64,000 nucleotides of DNA from Acinetobacter beijerinckii CIP 110307 (lineage in GTDB: Bacteria > Pseudomonadota > Gammaproteobacteria > Pseudomonadales > Moraxellaceae). The position numbers were made by a program, and so were the translations under genes. A model generated the notes under the pieces. The model was not told the DNA's origin and searched no databases. It worked only from the letters and a program-made list of their open reading frames with translations. This document shows, piece after piece, positions 61,643 through 64,000 of the stretch; within the stretch, counting starts at the first letter, position 1, and each line of letters opens with the position of its first letter. Where the stretch lies: positions 315,086 through 379,085 of the forward strand of contig NZ_KB849764.1 in NCBI RefSeq assembly GCF_000369005.1. The letters are read 5' to 3'.

Positions 61643-63133
61643 ATGAAAAGAACATTGCTGTGCTGTCTGACTTTATTGGCTGCTTCATCACTCTATGCAG
61701 ATGATGATACTCAACTGCGCCTGAATCAAAGCTTAGATCAAAATTTATTACAACAACAGCATCAACTACAACAACAAGGCACAATTCGTGATACCGAGAA
61801 ACTACCCAGTATTCTTATCAATGGCCAAATTTTTGCGGTAGAGAAAAATCAGGATGATTTGGCAAAAGCTCTGTATTTGGCAGTCATGCAAAAACAATGG
61901 GGCAATGCTGCGGTTTATTTAAAGCATTATCAGCAATATCAAGACTATGATCAGGCTTTAACTGATTTTGCCGAAGGGGCATTGGCACGTGCTCAGGGGC
62001 AACTCAAATTAGCCGAGCAAAAATTTCAAAGCAGTCTCAATAAACAACCCAATAATCTGATTTGTGAACTAGAGTTAGCGCGCGTGCTGTTTGAACAGCA
62101 GAAGAACAAAGAAGCAGCACGCCTTTTTACATCAATTCAAAACAAACTGGGACAGAGTGATCGTGCGGTGATACCGCCAGAAGTAGAACAAACGGTTAAT
62201 CTGTTCGTCAAAGCACTCGATCAGCGGGATTCATGGCAAGGCAGTGTCGCGATAGGTCCATCCTATGCCACAAATCTGAATAGTTCTTCTGAACAAAGTA
62301 AAACATGGACGTTATTTGGCATTGACGATAAGGGCAATGCGACTCCCATTCAAGAAATTACCCGTGGCAGCCCTAAAGCAGCATCAGCAACAGGTATGGA
62401 CTATGAAACCAGTTTAATGAAACGCTTTTCTCTCTACGGCAATCATGGGGTTTCCTTACGTGGGTTAGCTTATGGACAATCTTATGATGATCATGCTGAC
62501 TATAACGAATCCACCTTAAATATTAATGCAGGCTATAGTTTTTTCGATTTAAAAAATCAGATCAGCATTGCACCATTGTTTGAACATAAACGTTATGCAA
62601 ATGACGGTTTATATAATGCATGGGGTGTACGTGCTGAATGGATGCGATTTATTGCCGCAGACAAAGCATTCAAACTCGAAGCTGAAATCAAAGATCTGGA
62701 CTACCAAAAATATAAAACATTAGATGGTAAAGAAAGCTCAGCGATGTTCACGTTTTGGAAGATTCTACCCAAGCAATGGACATTATTTAGTGGACTAGAC
62801 GTGCTTGATCATGACACTCAAGAAAAATATATGGCGGCCTATCAACAACAAGGGGTCCGTTTAGGGTTGAGGAAGTCTTGGAATGTTGGGTTGAATACCA
62901 CTTTATTCACTTCGTATCGCTGGCGGCAGTTTGATCGCTATGCTGAAAGTCTAGAAGCCCGTCGTCATGATTTTGAACAAAATTATACCTTTGTTGTACA
63001 GATGCCTCGATTTAAATTTTATGGTGTGACGCCAAACCTTACTTATCGTTATAACCAAAACAGTAGCAATGTGGATTGGTTGTATTCTTATGAGAAACAT
63101 AATGTTAGCTTGAAGCTTGAGCATCGTTTTTAG
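61643..63133 (+). CDS. hsmA: Slam-type outer-membrane translocon for the hemophore (HsmA-like)
   Basis: A 496-residue outer-membrane protein. Signal peptide (MKRTLLCCLTLLAASSLYA), then a helical tetratricopeptide-like domain (~40-185: AKALYLAVMQKQWGNAAVYLKHYQQ..., ALARAQGQLKLAEQKFQSSLNKQP) and a 14-strand barrel from ~190 (GSVAIGPSYATNLNSSSEQ) to the end HNVSLKLEHRF. This two-part layout is diagnostic of Slam (DUF560, type XI secretion). Slams carry TbpB-like cargo across the outer membrane, here probably the hemophilin. Start ATG 61643 (GTTTTT before, weak ribosome site). tonB follows with 10 bases. Confidence 0.91.
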   Translation: MKRTLLCCLTLLAASSLYADDDTQLRLNQSLDQNLLQQQHQLQQQGTIRDTEKLPSILINGQIFAVEKNQDDLAKALYLAVMQKQWGNAAVYLKHYQQYQDYDQALTDFAEGALARAQGQLKLAEQKFQSSLNKQPNNLICELELARVLFEQQKNKEAARLFTSIQNKLGQSDRAVIPPEVEQTVNLFVKALDQRDSWQGSVAIGPSYATNLNSSSEQSKTWTLFGIDDKGNATPIQEITRGSPKAASATGMDYETSLMKRFSLYGNHGVSLRGLAYGQSYDDHADYNESTLNINAGYSFFDLKNQISIAPLFEHKRYANDGLYNAWGVRAEWMRFIAADKAFKLEAEIKDLDYQKYKTLDGKESSAMFTFWKILPKQWTLFSGLDVLDHDTQEKYMAAYQQQGVRLGLRKSWNVGLNTTLFTSYRWRQFDRYAESLEARRHDFEQNYTFVVQMPRFKFYGVTPNLTYRYNQNSSNVDWLYSYEKHNVSLKLEHRF

Positions 63134-63143
63134 GGGGATGACG

Positions 63144-64000
63144 ATGAAATCAAAGCTCCAGTATCCAGCTTATGAATTGACCTCAAAACCACCATCTGTT
63201 TTGGTTTTGGCACATTCCTATCATAAGTCGATCATTGTATTGCTGGTCATTGTGATGCATCTAATAGGATTATGGTTTCTAAGTCATTTTATTGAACCTT
63301 ATACTTTGACCGCTTCACCGAAAGTAAATGCACTCAAGATACGCTTTGTGTCTTTAGCCCAATCAGAAAATCCATCTCTTCATACAATGGCTCAGCATGC
63401 TATTGCTCAGCCACCCAAGCAACACTTACAAAAAGAATCTGAACTTCCTGCTACACAACAAAGTGCTGAGAGCATAGAGCAAAAGATATTCACCAGTCAA
63501 AATGCAACAAATACGGTGCAAAAGAAACAGCCGAATAAAAAAGATCACGCCGTCGCATCTCAATCAGCACAAACTGTTGCCGTTCAGTCATTAGAAAGTA
63601 AAGCGTTTAAACAACAGACACAGACTGATCAACAATCTACTGCTACTGCTACTGCTACTGCTACTGCTACTGCTACTGCTACTGCTACTGCGGTGAATGA
63701 AAATCAGCAAATGCATAAAGCGCAATCTGAAGAAAATCAATCACGCCCGAGTGGTGTAAAAACACCCGCAGCGCAACAGCAGCTAAGTCGAGCAGCTGAA
63801 AGCCAAGTTCAGCATGATGAACCTATCCAAGTCAGTCGTGTCGATGTGCTCAGTTTTGGAAAGTTTAGCTACGATGATCGGGAGCTCAGACAACAAACTC
63901 GTATGGTGGAGTTACGTTTACGCATCAATGAAAACGGACAGCCTATCGATATCCAATTAAAACAAAGTTCAGGTATTGCCAGTTTAGATGAGCGCGTTCT
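63144..64000 (+). CDS. tonB: TonB energy-transducing protein, partial (3' end outside window)
   Basis: Open from ATG 63144, after AGGGGG at 6 bases, to the window edge (~286 residues). Residues ~28-50 form a membrane anchor (HKSIIVLLVIVMHLIGLWFL) whose H-x(n)-H-L pattern suits TonB. A Gln/Lys/Ser-rich periplasmic linker follows, then the folded C-terminal domain begins (RVDVLSFGKFSYDDRELRQQ, LRLRINENGQPIDIQLKQSSG). It is probably a dedicated TonB for this receptor. exbB/exbD or hemO could lie just beyond. Confidence 0.9.
   Translation, partial: MKSKLQYPAYELTSKPPSVLVLAHSYHKSIIVLLVIVMHLIGLWFLSHFIEPYTLTASPKVNALKIRFVSLAQSENPSLHTMAQHAIAQPPKQHLQKESELPATQQSAESIEQKIFTSQNATNTVQKKQPNKKDHAVASQSAQTVAVQSLESKAFKQQTQTDQQSTATATATATATATATATAVNENQQMHKAQSEENQSRPSGVKTPAAQQQLSRAAESQVQHDEPIQVSRVDVLSFGKFSYDDRELRQQTRMVELRLRINENGQPIDIQLKQSSGIASLDERV
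63639..63692 (+). repeat. Hexanucleotide repeat in tonB encoding (Thr-Ala)9
   Basis: ACTGCT repeated nine times, the last with GCG, encoding nine Thr-Ala pairs in the periplasmic linker. The six-base unit keeps the frame when copies are lost or gained, so linker length, not on/off switching, would vary. Confidence 0.92.

Noticed and set aside
63639..63692. Phase-variable on/off switch in tonB
   Set aside because: The unit is six bases, so changes in copy number keep the reading frame.

Overview
The window is a low-GC, gene-dense chromosomal segment that fits the gammaproteobacterial genus Acinetobacter. Several loci point the same way: a PACE-family efflux protein with the AceI hallmark Glu15 beside a divergent LysR regulator, an AdeT-type (DUF6091-like) periplasmic protein, the pyrD-cvpA-purF order, the single-operon malonate decarboxylase locus mdcABCDEGHLM with mdcR, and a hemophilin/Slam heme-uptake cluster of the A. 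baumannii type. The species cannot be fixed from the sequence alone. I see no insertion sequence, prophage, integron or CRISPR array.

Layout. 1-1206: the 3' end of a trimeric autotransporter adhesin with collagen-like Gly-X-Y repeats. 1427-7514: housekeeping (pyrD, cvpA, purF, uppP) plus a large membrane protein that looks like an M48 peptidase with its zinc site lost. 7617-11168: a PaaX-like regulator, a fatty-acid desaturase, a hotdog thioesterase and the AdeT-like protein. 11341-14200: three genes built around the TelA/KlaA fold and a membrane partner. 14223-20526 (minus strand): a glutamine amidotransferase-like protein, a GNAT acetyltransferase, the ethanolamine utilisation genes eutC, eutB and an ethanolamine permease, and a lysophospholipase-like hydrolase. 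20686-24951: a PIF1-like helicase, a CHMI-like tautomerase, thiM and an unidentified double zinc-ribbon protein.

25156-27154 holds a tandem DUF2147 family (one remnant and three intact copies). 27210-38952 is mostly metabolism and transport (pepN, sdaA, dienelactone hydrolase, RDD protein, frameshifted outer-membrane protein, MgtC-like, CPA2 antiporter, BenE, LysE). A possible structured small RNA lies at 33322-33450. 39025-41536 holds tal and the aceR/aceI pair. 41798-50087 is the complete malonate decarboxylase locus: enzyme subunits A, C, D, E, cofactor synthesis and attachment B, G, H, transporter L, M, and regulator R. 50459-54303 is a pqiA-pqiA-pqiB-pqiC operon. A CAU tRNA follows at 54663.

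55635-64000 is the most notable region. A perfect Fur-box palindrome precedes fecI-like sigma, fecR-like anti-sigma, a TonB-dependent receptor with an N-terminal signalling domain, a hemophilin-like secreted hemophore, its Slam outer-membrane exporter, and a dedicated TonB that runs off the window. The apparent logic is iron starvation plus heme-loaded receptor signalling leading to sigma activation, hemophore secretion through Slam, and TonB-powered heme import. The architecture matches the described Acinetobacter HphA/HsmA/HphR system; some details noted below (a strong terminator between hemophore and exporter, a lipobox-like motif, an operator-like palindrome, a hexanucleotide repeat in tonB) deserve a closer look.
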